Part shown: in pieces, positions 1 through 5,382 of the stretch
Layout: the number at the start of each line of letters is the position of its first letter
How positions within the stretch are numbered: the first letter of the stretch is position 1
Assembly: GCA_030590275.1 (NCBI GenBank)
Contig: JAUUYV010000156.1
Location: 1-5,422 of the forward strand
Length of the DNA: 5,422 bases
Direction: 5' to 3'
Origin: Porticoccaceae bacterium
GTDB lineage: Bacteria; Pseudomonadota; Gammaproteobacteria; Pseudomonadales; Porticoccaceae
Translations under genes and position numbers: made by a program
Notes under the pieces: model-generated
What the model was told of the DNA's origin: nothing
Databases searched by the model: none
The model's input: the letters and a program-made list of their open reading frames with translations, nothing else

Positions 1-950
1 GTTACTACGTCCAGACCGCCAGGGACGGAGAGCTCGCCTTTAACAATGGTGCGCGATGCACCGGTGCGGGTGTTAATTTTGTAAATTGCGTTGTCGACCA
101 TGTTGGTGATAAACAATTCGTCTTTGGAATTAAAAGCCAGGTTATCGGTGCCTTCATCTACCGTAGCCAGCAGGGTTTTTTCCCCGGTATCAAGATTAAT
201 CCGAAGAATGCGGCCACGTGCGGTATCAGGTACGTAAAGGTTATCCTCGCTGTCGATATTGACCGCTACTGGTAAGCGGAAGCCTCCGGCAAGATCGGTG
301 ATTTCTCCGCTATCGGGATCTATACGCACTACTTTGCTTTTGTACATGAGTGGGCCATAGATGTAGCCCTTGCTGTCAAAGTCAAAGCCATTGAGGTGTC
401 CAAGATCAGAGGCAACCTGTCGAGGTGGTTTTTTGCCTTTGACGTCGAGCTCCCAAAGAGCATCGGCCCATAGAACCTGGGTAACAAACAGGCGGCCGTC
501 TTCGCGGAAGGCGACGGCGTTGACTCCCGGCAAGTTGTCTGCAAGTACCACAATTTCTCCGTCGGGTCGGCGAGCGTAGACTTCCCCAGTCAAAATAGAG
601 GTCCACACCAGCGTGCCATCGGGGCCAAATTCCAGGTCATCTGCCATACCCCTGGGCGGAGCCACAAAGACTTCGGACTCACCCGTGTCAATGTCCACTT
701 TGTAGATCCCCTGGCCCATAACACTACCGACGTAGAGATTGTCATCGGCATCAAAAGTGATGCCATGAATACTGAGGAAGTCAGAGCCGGGTACTAGATA
801 CTGCACCAGGTAGGGTTCCTTCTGGCCTTCAACATGGAGAATACCTTTGGCTTGCGGGCTGTCGTCTCCACCACAGTTGGCGAGTAAGCCGGCGAGGGGG
901 ATCAGTGCAGCAGTCGCGAGTTTTTTTATCTTTGCTTGGTGCGCTTTCAT
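1..950 (-). CDS. SMP-30/gluconolactonase-like beta-propeller lipoprotein (partial, C-terminus beyond window)
   Basis: An open frame of 316 codons runs from the ATG at 950-948 off the left edge with no stop. The N-terminus is a lipoprotein signal peptide: K2, K7, K9, K10, a hydrophobic stretch (residues 11-24), then LLAN-C with the acceptor Cys at 26, followed by a Gly/Asp/Ser linker. Asn at -1 is unusual for a lipobox; Gly at +2 would suggest outer-membrane sorting. From residue 62 on, a propeller strand motif (hydrophobic-x-F-x-x-D/E-G/N-x-L-hydrophobic-V) recurs with its aromatic or aliphatic anchor at F66, F108, F148, F191, I232, F273 and V315, a period of 40-43 residues. This fits NHL/SMP-30/Vgb-like propellers with six or seven blades. 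Family members include lactonases, lyases and ligand-binding proteins; the substrate cannot be read here. The start is supported by AAGGG at 960-964, 9 bases upstream, and a TATAAT box. It lies downstream of the acyl-CoA dehydrogenase operon on the same strand but has its own likely promoter. Confidence 0.88.
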   Translation of the reverse strand, partial: MKAHQAKIKKLATAALIPLAGLLANCGGDDSPQAKGILHVEGQKEPYLVQYLVPGSDFLSIHGITFDADDNLYVGSVMGQGIYKVDIDTGESEVFVAPPRGMADDLEFGPDGTLVWTSILTGEVYARRPDGEIVVLADNLPGVNAVAFREDGRLFVTQVLWADALWELDVKGKKPPRQVASDLGHLNGFDFDSKGYIYGPLMYKSKVVRIDPDSGEITDLAGGFRLPVAVNIDSEDNLYVPDTARGRILRINLDTGEKTLLATVDEGTDNLAFNSKDELFITNMVDNAIYKINTRTGASRTIVKGELSVPGGLDVV

Positions 951-980
951 TGAGTTAAGCCCTTTTTATATGCATGTTTT

Positions 981-1009
981 ATTATATTATTCAGTTAGAT
1001 ATATGTGTT
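981..1009 (-). promoter_or_regulatory. Candidate sigma70-type promoter for the propeller lipoprotein gene
   Basis: On the minus strand a perfect TATAAT lies at 986-981. A poor -35 candidate (AACACA at 1009-1004) is 17 bases upstream. Transcription would start near 974, giving a leader of about 25 bases that contains the AAGGG ribosome binding site at 960-964. The -10 match is strong but sits in an AT-rich gap, where chance matches are common. The weak -35 suggests low basal activity or dependence on an activator. Confidence 0.45.
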
Positions 1010-1015
1010 ATCTAA
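995..1015. promoter_or_regulatory. Inverted repeat TTAGATA-N7-TATCTAA, candidate operator
   Basis: A perfect 7-bp dyad (arms 995-1001 and 1009-1015, 7-base spacer) lies in the gap between the stop of the alpha dehydrogenase gene and the lipoprotein start. It overlaps the -35 and spacer of the candidate lipoprotein promoter, where a dimeric repressor would act. The arms are AT-rich with one G/C pair each and no following U-tract, so a rho-independent terminator is unlikely. Its role as a protein-binding site is inferred only from symmetry and position. Confidence 0.4.
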
Positions 1016-1028
1016 TGTAATGAATTAG

Positions 1029-2237
1029 CTAATCACGTGGAAAGTCGACCAGATTTCTCGCCATAATTACGCGTTGAATTTGTCCGGTACCTTCGACGAT
1101 GTCCATCGCCTTCACATCCCGGAAGAGCTTTTCAATCAGGTGGTCACCTCTGGCGCCCACCAGACCGAGTAACTCCATGCCGAGACTCGTTGCTTCAAAT
1201 GCAGCGGTAGGAGCGATCGCTTTTGACATCGAAGCTTCCGTAATATTTGGGAGTTGGTGATCGGCAAGCCATGCGGCCTTGAGGCAGAGCAGGCGGGCGA
1301 CTTTCAGTTTACGCGCTACCCGTTCGAGTCGGTCACGAATCCTTGGATCATCCATCATCTGGTTTTGCTGGGCAAAGCGGATTGCTTCATCCAGGGCTGA
1401 GCGCCCAATACCGACGGCCATCACTGCGACCAGGGGACGGGTAGAGTTAAAGGTGTTCATCGCACCTTTGAAACCGGCACGACTCTCGTAGTGGGCTTCA
1501 CCTCCCAGCAGATTTTCGGCGGGTACTCGGCATTCTTCGAGACGGAAAGAGGTCGACTCATAGGCCTTGAGACCCATTTTTCGCTCGATGTGAAAATCCT
1601 GAAGTCCTGGCATTCCGTGTTCGACGATAAAAGCTCGGTGTCCACCACGACCGAGTGAGGGATCCACCGTTGCCCATACCAAAATAAACTCTGAGCGGCT
1701 GGAGTTGCCGGAAAATGATTTATTACCAATCAGTATCCAGTCTTTTCCGTCTTTGATGGCCCGGGTCTGAATACCGGCAACGTCTGACCCCGCTGCGGGC
1801 TCAGTCATGGCGAAGGCACCCCAGCGTGGTTTATCGGGGGAAATAAACGGCGTCAGGTAACGCTCTTTTTGTTCCGGCGTACCCATAGAAATAATGGCGC
1901 CTTCACCGAGGCCGGGTCCTGGTGCCGATACGGCAACCCCGCGATCCCAGTAAGACAGTTGTTCCGATACCAACAGCATACCGCGAGAATTGCCAACCTT
2001 TTTGCCACTACTTTGTTTTTTTTCTGACGGTTTTTCGATGCTGGCTTTAGTGCCTGGTCGGCGATAACGAGTGCGCCCAAAGCCCATCTCTATCAGAGTT
2101 TGAAAGTAGGGGTGATCCGGTGGAGTAGGCCGCCCTAATTTATCGGCTTCTAAACCAAGAGGCCGCATTTGTTCCCGCCCCAGGGTGTCATAGGAGCGGA
2201 TGCGCTTTTGGGTTCTGTCATCGATGGAGAAATCCAT
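1029..2237 (-). CDS. Acyl-CoA dehydrogenase, alpha-type (catalytic-base) subunit of a probable alpha2beta2 enzyme
   Basis: A 402-residue acyl-CoA dehydrogenase, about normal family length; it would make the alpha,beta double bond in an acyl-CoA using FAD and pass electrons to ETF in the cytoplasm. Residues 143-155 (AMTEPAAGSDVAG) match the family signature that contacts flavin and substrate. The C-terminal EGTGQIQR carries E382 at the position of the catalytic base (MCAD Glu376). The motifs that normally contact the neighbouring subunit's FAD are degraded: RxxFG aligns with N292-x-x-M295-D296, this region is about five residues short, and QxxGGxG reads E355-x-x-G-L-x-G. Residues 55-85 replace the usual PEEYGG region with a Lys/Arg/Ser-rich insert. 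The gene begins 2 bases after the beta gene's stop, with GAGGA at 2247-2251 inside the beta coding end, implying coupled translation. A homotetramer cannot be fully excluded, but the complementary loss in the partner argues against it. The steroid assignment is inference. Confidence 0.9.
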   Translation of the reverse strand: MDFSIDDRTQKRIRSYDTLGREQMRPLGLEADKLGRPTPPDHPYFQTLIEMGFGRTRYRRPGTKASIEKPSEKKQSSGKKVGNSRGMLLVSEQLSYWDRGVAVSAPGPGLGEGAIISMGTPEQKERYLTPFISPDKPRWGAFAMTEPAAGSDVAGIQTRAIKDGKDWILIGNKSFSGNSSRSEFILVWATVDPSLGRGGHRAFIVEHGMPGLQDFHIERKMGLKAYESTSFRLEECRVPAENLLGGEAHYESRAGFKGAMNTFNSTRPLVAVMAVGIGRSALDEAIRFAQQNQMMDDPRIRDRLERVARKLKVARLLCLKAAWLADHQLPNITEASMSKAIAPTAAFEATSLGMELLGLVGARGDHLIEKLFRDVKAMDIVEGTGQIQRVIMARNLVDFPRD

Positions 2238-2239
2238 GC

Positions 2240-3391
2240 TTACGATTCCTCAGCTGTCAGCAGGGGCGAATTAGGAGAAGTGAATGGAGACAAGTTGAAC
2301 CCACCGACGCCATCATCTCCGTCGAGAACGGTAGAACAGACTTCGGCCCCGGCAATTGATTTGGCCAGATCTATGCCGCCGGCCATCAGGCCCAAAGTGC
2401 GAGCCTCCCGCATAAACTTTTCCAGGGGCAAATCCTGCATAAAGCCCTGGCCACCGAAAATCTGCAGTGCATTGGGGGTCACGAACATGGCAGATTCTAC
2501 GACTTCGACAAAGGCCATGGCGGCGGCTCCTTCAAAGGCTAAAGAATGATCGGCTCTCCAGGCGGCTTCCTGAACCATAATTCGGCTGCTATCGACAGCG
2601 CTATGCATATCGGCGATCAGGAATGCCAGTGCCTGATGGTGGGCAATAGGCTTGCCAAAGGCCACTCGATCCATGGCGTAGTTGCGGGAGGTTTCTGCGG
2701 CAATGCGCATGACGCCAACAAGAAGTGCTGAGGTATAGAGTTGCCAGCGTGCTAGCGCACGGGACGCAGCGGCTTTATCTTCCCAACGCTCGACAATAGG
2801 GGCATCGATAAATTGCAGTTCTGCGCCGCCAGAAGCTCGTAAGCCACTGGCCTTAACCGCCTTCAGAGTGAAGCCGCTAGTGACTACCGAGGCGCCTTGC
2901 CGATCCAGTATCACCACCAGCTCCGCAGTGTCGGCGGGTACCCACGGTATGGTGCCATCGTAGGTGCGTTCATTGTGTTGAAGCGTTGGGCATCGCACGG
3001 CATCGCCCTCGTCCCAGACCAGTAGGGCGCGAGCACTGGAATCGCCCAGTAAGGGTAGTAGGTGAGATTCTACTGCCTCGGAACCACCTGGCTCGATAAT
3101 GGGGTAAAGCGCAGCACCGATGGCATCTAGCGCGAAGACCGAACCCGCATCGCCGGCCCCGAGTTCTTCCAGTACCATTGTTTTTGCAACAGCACCCAGA
3201 TTGGCTCCCCCAAGGCTTTCGGGAAGCTCCAGGCCAGCAAGCCCTAAGCCTTCGAACTCGGTGATTATGCTATCGGGCAGGCAGCGAGCGTCTTCAAAGT
3301 CACGGTACTGCTCTGCCAGTACATCGGTGGCAAACCGACGTACCATGTCCTGTATTAGGGTGAGGTCTTCACCCAGCTCCATATCGAACAT
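2240..3391 (-). CDS. Acyl-CoA dehydrogenase, beta-type (FAD-clamping, no catalytic base) subunit
   Basis: 383 residues with a clear acyl-CoA dehydrogenase fold: N-terminal helical domain (about 6-115, including PESLGG at 57-62), a reduced middle beta domain (about 120-205) and a C-terminal helical domain (about 215-350). It keeps R242-x-x-F245-G246 and Q253, and Q310-x-x-G-G-x-G within a full match to the C-terminal family signature (310-329); these normally bind the FAD pyrophosphate and adenine across the dimer interface. Against this, the TEPxxGSD motif is missing (the region reads VWDEGDA at 125-131), and the catalytic Glu position is A337 (LMAGG instead of IYEGT). It should be inactive alone and complete the active site of the alpha subunit. 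The tail after residue 350 is Gly/Ser/Pro-rich and probably flexible. ATG at 3391-3389 is preceded by GGGGA about 6 bases upstream. It is 68 bases downstream of the crotonase gene on the same strand; I saw nothing distinct in that gap. Confidence 0.88.
   Translation of the reverse strand: MFDMELGEDLTLIQDMVRRFATDVLAEQYRDFEDARCLPDSIITEFEGLGLAGLELPESLGGANLGAVAKTMVLEELGAGDAGSVFALDAIGAALYPIIEPGGSEAVESHLLPLLGDSSARALLVWDEGDAVRCPTLQHNERTYDGTIPWVPADTAELVVILDRQGASVVTSGFTLKAVKASGLRASGGAELQFIDAPIVERWEDKAAASRALARWQLYTSALLVGVMRIAAETSRNYAMDRVAFGKPIAHHQALAFLIADMHSAVDSSRIMVQEAAWRADHSLAFEGAAAMAFVEVVESAMFVTPNALQIFGGQGFMQDLPLEKFMREARTLGLMAGGIDLAKSIAGAEVCSTVLDGDDGVGGFNLSPFTSPNSPLLTAEES
2247..2251 (-). promoter_or_regulatory. 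Ribosome binding site of the alpha dehydrogenase gene, inside the beta gene's 3' end
   Basis: GAGGA on the minus strand, 9 bases before the ATG at 2237-2235. It lies in the last codons of the beta gene, whose TAA (2242-2240) is 2 bases from that ATG. Ribosomes finishing beta would be positioned to start alpha, which fits a 1:1 complex. Confidence 0.65.
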
Positions 3392-3459
3392 TGTCTTCCC
3401 CGCTTCTTTTAGGCTTATTTTCGAAGGTCAATGGCTATCGGGCGTACAGGTCCCAGGTA

Positions 3460-4275
3460 TTATTTGCCCTGGAAGGCAGGAGTACGGCGCTCTGAGGTTG
3501 CCTTGATGCCTTCTTTTGCGTCCTCGGTTTTTAGTAACCATTCCTGTTCTTTCAGTTCGTGATCGGTGGCGGCCTGAACACGATCTGCCAGACCCTGACG
3601 TGCTGTGGCTCTAATAGCCTGTACAGCAAGGGGAGCGGAGCCAGCGATTTCGGCGGCTAATTCCTGTGCGGCGGAAAGTACCTGATCCTGTGGTACCAAC
3701 AGATCCGTCAGGCCCCATTCAAAGGCTTCGTCCCCCTTTATTCGCCGTCCCGTATAGAACATCAGGTGGGCTCTTTGTTGGCCAATCAGAGCGGGCAGGG
3801 TGTGAGTCAGGCCAAACCCAGGATGAAAACCGAGCCGGGAAAAGTTGGCGCTAAAACGGGCTTCCGGGCAGGCGACACGAAAATCGCCGACCAGAGCAAG
3901 GCCTAGCCCACCACCGATTGCTGCGCCTTGCACGGCGCATACGATAGGCTTTTTAGCGGAAAACAGGCGCACCGCCTGTTGATAGAGGCTTCCCGAACGG
4001 CGTTTGAAAGGACTCCCGTCAGCATTGGTTTTGCCATCGTCTTTGTTCGGAGCGTCGTTGCCACCGAAGTTGGCTCCCGCGCAGAAGGCCTTGCCCTCTG
4101 CGCCCAGTACGATTGCCCGGCATTGGGGGTTCTCATCGAGATCGGCGAGAGCCTCGGCAATGGATTCAATCAGTTCCACATCAAAAAAGTTAAAAGGAGG
4201 TCGTTGGATGATGATAGTGGCCACGTTGTCATCCAGCGTGACCCCAATATCTGTGTAAGTTTTGTTCGATGTCAC
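3460..4275 (-). CDS. Enoyl-CoA hydratase/isomerase-family (crotonase) protein with atypical active site
   Basis: 271 residues, normal for a single-domain crotonase. Oxyanion-hole elements are present: FCAGANF (64-70) and GAAIGGGLGLAL (117-128). The C-terminal EDAKEGIxAxxERRxPxFxG (251-270) is also typical. Both acid/base glutamates of classical enoyl-CoA hydratase are replaced: the GGGCE position is G125, and the FxxPE position is F145 (FSANFSRLG, 141-149). H151 stands where many hydratases have a hydrophobic residue in the following loop. GGGLG also occurs in 4-chlorobenzoyl-CoA dehalogenase-type crotonases, so isomerase, hydrolase or other CoA-ester chemistry is possible. Residues 72-97 form a polar, probably mobile loop. 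The start is GTG at 4275-4273, supported by AAGGAG at 4282-4287, 6 bases upstream. It is the first gene of a three-gene transcript with the two dehydrogenases, so its substrate is probably their product or a near relative. The fold is certain; the reaction is not. Confidence 0.9.
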   Translation of the reverse strand: MTSNKTYTDIGVTLDDNVATIIIQRPPFNFFDVELIESIAEALADLDENPQCRAIVLGAEGKAFCAGANFGGNDAPNKDDGKTNADGSPFKRRSGSLYQQAVRLFSAKKPIVCAVQGAAIGGGLGLALVGDFRVACPEARFSANFSRLGFHPGFGLTHTLPALIGQQRAHLMFYTGRRIKGDEAFEWGLTDLLVPQDQVLSAAQELAAEIAGSAPLAVQAIRATARQGLADRVQAATDHELKEQEWLLKTEDAKEGIKATSERRTPAFQGK

Positions 4276-4281
4276 CGTGTT

Positions 4282-4287
4282 CTCCTT
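4282..4287 (-). promoter_or_regulatory. Ribosome binding site fixing the GTG start of the crotonase gene
   Basis: AAGGAG on the minus strand, 6 bases before the GTG at 4275-4273. This strong match at ideal spacing decides for the non-ATG start. Confidence 0.75.
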
Positions 4288-4337
4288 CTGTATTGTTATG
4301 TCATAGTCGCGGGAGTCTAATAGAATTGTGAGCTGTC

Positions 4338-4374
4338 TGTCAGCCGTTTCTATTTTTTCTTATTCGTCTTCTTT
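4338..4374 (-). promoter_or_regulatory. Possible -35 element with A-rich upstream tract for the crotonase-dehydrogenase operon
   Basis: On the minus strand CTGACA (4343-4338) matches the TTGACA -35 box at five of six positions. Immediately upstream, 4346-4374 is almost purely A/G on this strand with A-runs, resembling an UP element. The -10 is unconvincing: TATTAG (4322-4317) is spaced only 15 bases away. The gap must hold the operon promoter because transcription diverges here, but the exact site is uncertain. Confidence 0.3.
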
Positions 4375-4394
4375 ACGTCGGGTTATACGTCGGG
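4374..4394. repeat. 9-bp direct repeat TACGTCGGG x2, 12-bp period, in the divergent promoter region
   Basis: TACGTCGGG occurs at 4374-4382 and again at 4386-4394, separated by TTA. A start-to-start distance of 12 bp puts the two copies on nearly the same face of the helix, as for a regulator binding direct half-sites. They lie just upstream of the best -10 for the thioesterase gene (GATAAT, 4419-4424) and about 100 bases from the crotonase start, so one regulator could serve both directions. No regulator gene is visible in the window. Confidence 0.45.
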
Positions 4395-4418
4395 GCTGCT
4401 AAGCGAGCTGAGATCATT

Positions 4419-4424
4419 GATAAT
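4419..4424 (+). promoter_or_regulatory. Possible -10 box for the thioesterase gene
   Basis: GATAAT matches TATAAT at five of six positions, 42 bases upstream of the TTG start. The -35 region 17-18 bases upstream (around 4395-4401) matches poorly, which would fit activation through the adjacent direct repeat. The surrounding 4418-4440 stretch is AT-rich, so chance is a real alternative. Confidence 0.3.
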
Positions 4425-4454
4425 AGCTTTTTAATTATTCTGTTAGGTGATCCT

Positions 4455-4460
4455 GGAGGA
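4455..4460 (+). promoter_or_regulatory. Ribosome binding site fixing the TTG start of the thioesterase gene
   Basis: GGAGGA lies 6 bases before TTG at 4467-4469. No in-frame ATG lies between it and the conserved domain, and the in-frame GTG at codon 11 lacks a comparable upstream site. Confidence 0.75.
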
Positions 4461-4466
4461 ACTGGA

Positions 4467-5312
4467 TTGGACAGTAGGACGCGCGATGGTCTTGAAGTGG
4501 CTGGTGGAGAAAAGCACAGGCCGGGTAAGTTTACGAAGGATACTGCTGTAACTCGTTTAGATGACAGGACCTGGGAAGGTTACTTCTCCCCCGACTGGAA
4601 TATCCACGAGACCCCCAATGGTGGATATGCGCTGGCCCTGGGCGCGAGATGCCTGGGGCAGGCTTTACCCCACCCGGATCCTCTTACGGTGACGGCCTAT
4701 TATCTGGCGCGCGGTGAGACCGGCCCAGTGCGATGTGAGGTAGAGGTGTTGCGAGTTGGCAAAGGAACGTCAACGGGTATGGTGCGGATGATTCAGAATG
4801 GTGAAACCAAAATTCAGATTATTGGCACCTTTACTAATCTCGACCAGCTTGTTGGCGAAAGTTTTTCATCCATCGACATCCCGGCGATGCCGGGGTTTGA
4901 AAAATGTATCGAATCGCCACCGGCATCGAAACATCCGATGAGCAAACAGCTGATACAGAAAATGACGAGCGCAAACGTGCGCGCCCTTGAAGGTGCTCAG
5001 GATAACGCGGATGACTGGATGGGCTGGACAGCATTTGCCGATGGTAGCGAGATCGACCTGTTTGCCGTGCTGATGTTTTCAGACGCCATGCCTCCCCCGG
5101 TATTTTCTCGTTATGGGTCGGATGGCTGGGTGCCGACCCTGGATTTGTCGGTACAAATTCATCGTCGCCCAGAATCAGGGCCATTGCGCTGTGTTTTTAA
5201 AAGCCCGGTTATGACCAGAGGCACGGTAGACGAAGACGGTTGGATTTGGGACAGTGCCGATAACTTGATTGCTCTCGTGCGACAAACTGCAAAGCTGAGG
5301 CTTAGCCGGTGA
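4467..5312 (+). CDS. Acyl-CoA thioesterase family protein (double hotdog, TesB-like)
   Basis: 281 residues, the usual size for a tandem-hotdog thioesterase that hydrolyses acyl-CoA to free acid and CoA in the cytoplasm. The first hotdog spans about 27-123: a TAVTRLDDRTWEGYFSPDW-type entry strand, PNGGYALALGARCL at 50-63 (the helix that fills the hotdog), then long strands to IIGTF (118-122). A polar linker follows (about 124-182). The second hotdog spans about 185-281, with W221-V-P-T-L-D-L-S-V-Q-I-H and the closing strand LIALVRQTAKLRL (267-279). No signal peptide or membrane segment is seen. The first 25 residues are polar and look like a non-conserved extension. TTG is the best start because of GGAGGA at 4455-4460. 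It diverges from the crotonase-dehydrogenase operon, sharing a 191-bp intergenic region, so co-regulation is plausible. Release of CoA from stalled or bulky catabolic intermediates is an inference; catalytic residues cannot be assigned with confidence. Confidence 0.82.
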   Translation: MDSRTRDGLEVAGGEKHRPGKFTKDTAVTRLDDRTWEGYFSPDWNIHETPNGGYALALGARCLGQALPHPDPLTVTAYYLARGETGPVRCEVEVLRVGKGTSTGMVRMIQNGETKIQIIGTFTNLDQLVGESFSSIDIPAMPGFEKCIESPPASKHPMSKQLIQKMTSANVRALEGAQDNADDWMGWTAFADGSEIDLFAVLMFSDAMPPPVFSRYGSDGWVPTLDLSVQIHRRPESGPLRCVFKSPVMTRGTVDEDGWIWDSADNLIALVRQTAKLRLSR

Positions 5313-5319
5313 TCCTGTT

Positions 5320-5382
5320 TAAAAACTAAAAACTAAAAACTAAAAACTAAAAACTAAAAACTAAAAACTAAAAACTAAAAAC
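5320..5382. repeat. Heptanucleotide tandem repeat, (TAAAAAC) x 9, perfect
   Basis: Nine exact head-to-tail copies of TAAAAAC fill 63 bases, starting 7 bases after the thioesterase stop and ending 33 bases before the next gene's ATG. A decayed edge follows (ACTAAAATAATAAC, 5383-5396). Because 7 is not a multiple of 3, TAA occurs in every plus-strand frame and TAG in every minus-strand frame, so the tract blocks translation in all six frames and cannot be coding. Perfect identity suggests recent expansion by slipped-strand replication. A possible -10 (TAAAAT, 5385-5390) lies just downstream, so copy number could change the upstream part of a promoter. Confidence 0.95.

Noticed and set aside
329..606. 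Two short minus-strand frames and one plus-strand frame inside the lipoprotein gene
   Set aside because: All overlap the continuous propeller frame, whose repeat motif runs through the region without a stop.
2169..2549. Plus-strand open frame of 126 codons across the alpha/beta junction
   Set aside because: It is antisense to two well-supported dehydrogenase genes, crosses their junction, has a Ser/Pro/Ala-rich shadow composition and no recognisable domain.
3120..3506. Plus-strand open frame of 128 codons opposite the beta gene's 5' half
   Set aside because: Antisense shadow of the beta subunit with a Ser/Arg/Pro-rich composition; it covers the beta start and crotonase end without any ribosome binding site logic.
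3928..4320. Plus-strand open frame of 130 codons opposite the crotonase
   Set aside because: Antisense to a clear crotonase whose motifs fix the coding frame; no domain or convincing start signal.
4325..4343. AATTGTGAGC resembling a lac operator or CRP half-site
   Set aside because: Only one half matches; the second half (TGTCA after 6 bases) does not match TCACA, and no LacI-type gene is present.
4332..4344. Small dyad GCTG-N5-CAGC
   Set aside because: Four-base arms are expected by chance; it only gains interest from overlapping the -35 candidate.
4834..5184. Minus-strand open frame of 116 codons inside the thioesterase
   Set aside because: Shadow of the double-hotdog gene; no family resemblance.
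5299..5320. Possible terminator after the thioesterase (GGC-TTA-GCC followed by TTT)
   Set aside because: The stem has only three pairs, lies inside the coding end and is followed by A-runs rather than a T-run on the transcript strand.
5320..5382. Heptamer tract considered as a CRISPR array or an origin iteron cluster
   Set aside because: There are no spacers between copies, so it is not CRISPR. Iterons are usually longer, less A-rich units near a replication gene, and none is visible.
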